From the NCBI GenBank assembly GCA_001898095.1, contig MKSH01000031.1, forward strand, positions 23,828 through 30,299: 6,472 bases of DNA, written 5' to 3'. The position numbers and the translations under genes are program-made. The DNA is from Solirubrobacterales bacterium 70-9 (lineage in GTDB: Bacteria > Actinomycetota > Thermoleophilia > Solirubrobacterales > 70-9). Shown one piece after another: positions 5,390 to 6,472 of this stretch. The stretch's first letter is position 1. Every line of letters begins with the position of its first letter. Under the pieces are notes generated by a model. It did not search any database. It was not told the DNA's origin and saw nothing but the letters and a program-made list of their open reading frames with translations.

Positions 5390-6025
5390 ATGACCGCCAC
5401 GCCCGCCGCCGCGCCCCTGCTCGAAGCACGGGGCTTGAGTTTTCGTCGCCAGGACGAACCGGTGTTCGCACCGCTGGATTTCCGGTTGCACGCGGGCGAG
5501 CTGGCCTTGGTCGAGGGCGACAACGGCAGCGGCAAGACCACCTTGCTGCGCATGCTGGCCGGCCTGCTGCATGTCGGCGAAGGGGAACTGCGCTGGCGCG
5601 GCGCGCCGCTGCAGCGCGACGCCACCGCCGGCGACATCCTGTTCCTCGGCCACCAGTTGGGATTGAAGGCGGACTTCAGCCCGCGCGAGAACCTGCGCGT
5701 GGCGGCCAGCCTGCATGGCTGCCGCGAGGGCGCCAACGCTGCCTCCGTGCTGGCCCGGATCGGCCTGCGCGGCTACGAGGACGAGCCGGTGCGGCGCTTG
5801 TCCGCCGGCCAGAAGAAGCGCGCCGCGCTGGCGCGCCTGCTGCTGCTGCCGGCCACGCTGTGGCTGCTCGACGAGCCCTACGCCAACCTCGACCGCATCG
5901 GCATCGCGCTGGTCAACGAGTTGCTGGAAGGCCACACCGACGCCGGTGGCGCGGCGATGGTCACCAGCCACGGCACCGTGAGTTTCCACGGCGGCGAACC
6001 GCGACGGATTCGCATGCATGATTGA
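5390..6025 (+). CDS. ccmA: Cytochrome c maturation ABC transporter ATP-binding protein CcmA
   Basis: This 211-residue protein, of normal CcmA length, is the ATPase of the CcmABCD complex. That complex uses ATP to release haem-loaded CcmE for haem attachment to apocytochromes in the periplasm. ABC motifs appear in order: Walker A GDNGSGKTT (43-51, Lys49), a Q-loop region with the CcmA-like LGHQLGLKADFSPRENL, signature LSAGQKKRAALARL (from 137), Walker B LWLLDEPYANLD (Asp161, Glu162) and the H-loop His194 in TSHGTVSF. The ATG at 5390 is chosen because homology begins right after it (PLLEARGLSFRR). However, GGAG at 5386-5389 abuts the ATG with no spacer, which is poor for initiation; an in-frame TTG at 5372 is an alternative. 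ccmB follows after 81 bp. Confidence 0.95.
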   Translation: MTATPAAAPLLEARGLSFRRQDEPVFAPLDFRLHAGELALVEGDNGSGKTTLLRMLAGLLHVGEGELRWRGAPLQRDATAGDILFLGHQLGLKADFSPRENLRVAASLHGCREGANAASVLARIGLRGYEDEPVRRLSAGQKKRAALARLLLLPATLWLLDEPYANLDRIGIALVNELLEGHTDAGGAAMVTSHGTVSFHGGEPRRIRMHD

Positions 6026-6038
6026 GGCCGGGAACCCC

Positions 6039-6110
6039 ATGCGTGAACTCGCTCCCCTGCGACCGAAGGAAATCCCTTTGGGACAAGCAGAGGGAGGAGC
6101 ACGACGATGA
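6039..6110 (+). CDS. Possible 23-codon leader ORF between ccmA and ccmB
   Basis: An ATG at 6039 opens a short frame beginning MRELAPLRPKEIPLG and ending at a TGA that overlaps the ccmB ATG as ATGA. A GAGG lies 11 nt before its ATG, which is a weak ribosome-binding site. If translated it could couple ccmB to upstream ribosomes. The frame is short enough to occur by chance, and I recognise no relative. Confidence 0.15.
   Translation: MRELAPLRPKEIPLGQAEGGARR
6092..6099 (+). promoter_or_regulatory. Strong ribosome-binding site for ccmB
   Basis: GGGAGGAG ends 7 nt before the ccmB ATG at 6107, close to the ideal Shine-Dalgarno sequence and spacing. It contrasts with the badly spaced site at ccmA. 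Confidence 0.75.
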
Positions 6111-6472
6111 ACCGGCCGGGCCTCGGCACCGCCTGCGCCGCGATGCTGCGGCGCGACCTCGCGCTCGCCTGGCGTCGCCGCGGCGACATCGCCATGCCGG
6201 TGCTGTACGCGGTGATCGTGGCCACGCTGTTTCCGTTCGCGCTGGGCCCGGAAGACACCCTGCTGCAGCGGATTGCCGGCGGGGTGGTGCTGGTCACCGT
6301 GTTGCTGGCGATGCTGCTGGCGCTGGATGCGATGTTCGCCAGCGACATCGAGGACGGTTCGCTGGAACAACTGGTGCTGTCGCCGCAGCCGCTGGCGCTG
6401 CTGCTGGGCATGAAGATCCTCGCCCACTGGCTGGCCACCGCGCTGCCGCTGATCGTGATCGCGCCGCTGCTG
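6107..6472 (+). CDS. ccmB: Cytochrome c maturation haem exporter permease CcmB, N-terminal part
   Basis: The first 122 codons are present; the gene runs off the right edge (the family is about 220 residues). CcmB is the integral membrane subunit that pairs with CcmA. A basic cytoplasmic start (LRRDLALAWRRRGD) leads to hydrophobic segments at about 29-46, 56-77 and 103-122. The highly characteristic loop DIEDGSLEQLVLSPQPLALL begins at residue 80 and is a hallmark of CcmB. The start is fixed by the strong ribosome-binding site and by similarity from the first arginine-rich helix. It is in the same orientation as ccmA and probably in one operon, though the 81-bp gap is wider than the close packing usual for these genes. 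Confidence 0.95.
   Translation, partial: MNRPGLGTACAAMLRRDLALAWRRRGDIAMPVLYAVIVATLFPFALGPEDTLLQRIAGGVVLVTVLLAMLLALDAMFASDIEDGSLEQLVLSPQPLALLLGMKILAHWLATALPLIVIAPLL

Noticed and set aside
5132..6427. Leftward extension of the sigma factor frame to a start near 6427
   Set aside because: The added sequence is antisense to ccmA and ccmB and lacks protein-like motifs. Sigma region 2 begins soon after the ATG at 5131.

Overview
The window is about two-thirds G+C, with strongly GC-biased third codon positions. Its gene content fits a gammaproteobacterium of the Xanthomonadales/Lysobacterales type (for example Rhodanobacteraceae or Xanthomonadaceae). The evidence is a type II secretion (gsp/xps) pseudopilin cluster, an ECF-type sigma factor of a kind I associate with xanthomonads, and ccmA-ccmB in the usual order. 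The genus cannot be fixed from the sequence alone.

Layout. (1) Positions 1-2042, minus strand: a tightly packed operon gspG-gspH-gspI-gspJ-gspK, with gspK running off the left edge. It encodes the major pseudopilin (G) and all four minor pseudopilins (H, I, J, K) of a type II secretion system. Stop and start codons overlap at every junction. gspG is the first gene of the run; no gspC, D, E or F lies directly upstream. (2) Positions 2043-2536: a divergent intergenic region of about 490 bp holding a 15-bp-arm inverted repeat and a palindrome over the gspG ribosome-binding site. (3) Positions 2537-4135, plus strand: a lipoprotein with an N-terminal Ig-like (Big_5) domain and two CXXCH haem sites, related to the dihaem cytochrome c peroxidase/MauG group. 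(4) Positions 4136-4402: a convergent intergenic region with a 9-bp GC-rich hairpin, probably a bidirectional terminator. (5) Positions 4403-5131, minus strand: an ECF-family RNA polymerase sigma factor with a Cys-containing C-terminal tail and no visible anti-sigma gene. (6) Positions 5132-5389: a divergent intergenic region with short repeats. (7) Positions 5390-6472, plus strand: ccmA and the first third of ccmB, the ABC exporter of the cytochrome c maturation system.

How the parts may fit together. CcmAB belongs to the machinery that attaches haem to CXXCH motifs, and the dihaem lipoprotein is a likely client. The pseudopilins drive export of folded periplasmic proteins across the outer membrane. 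In Shewanella, outer-membrane lipoprotein cytochromes are known to need type II secretion. It is therefore a reasonable but unproven idea that this lipoprotein is made, haem-loaded and surface-exposed with help from its neighbours. The individual genes belong to known families. What deserves a second look is the gene order (an operon starting at gspG, divergent from an Ig-dihaem lipoprotein) and the structured intergenic DNA. I see no clear sign of mobile elements, CRISPR arrays, tRNA or rRNA.
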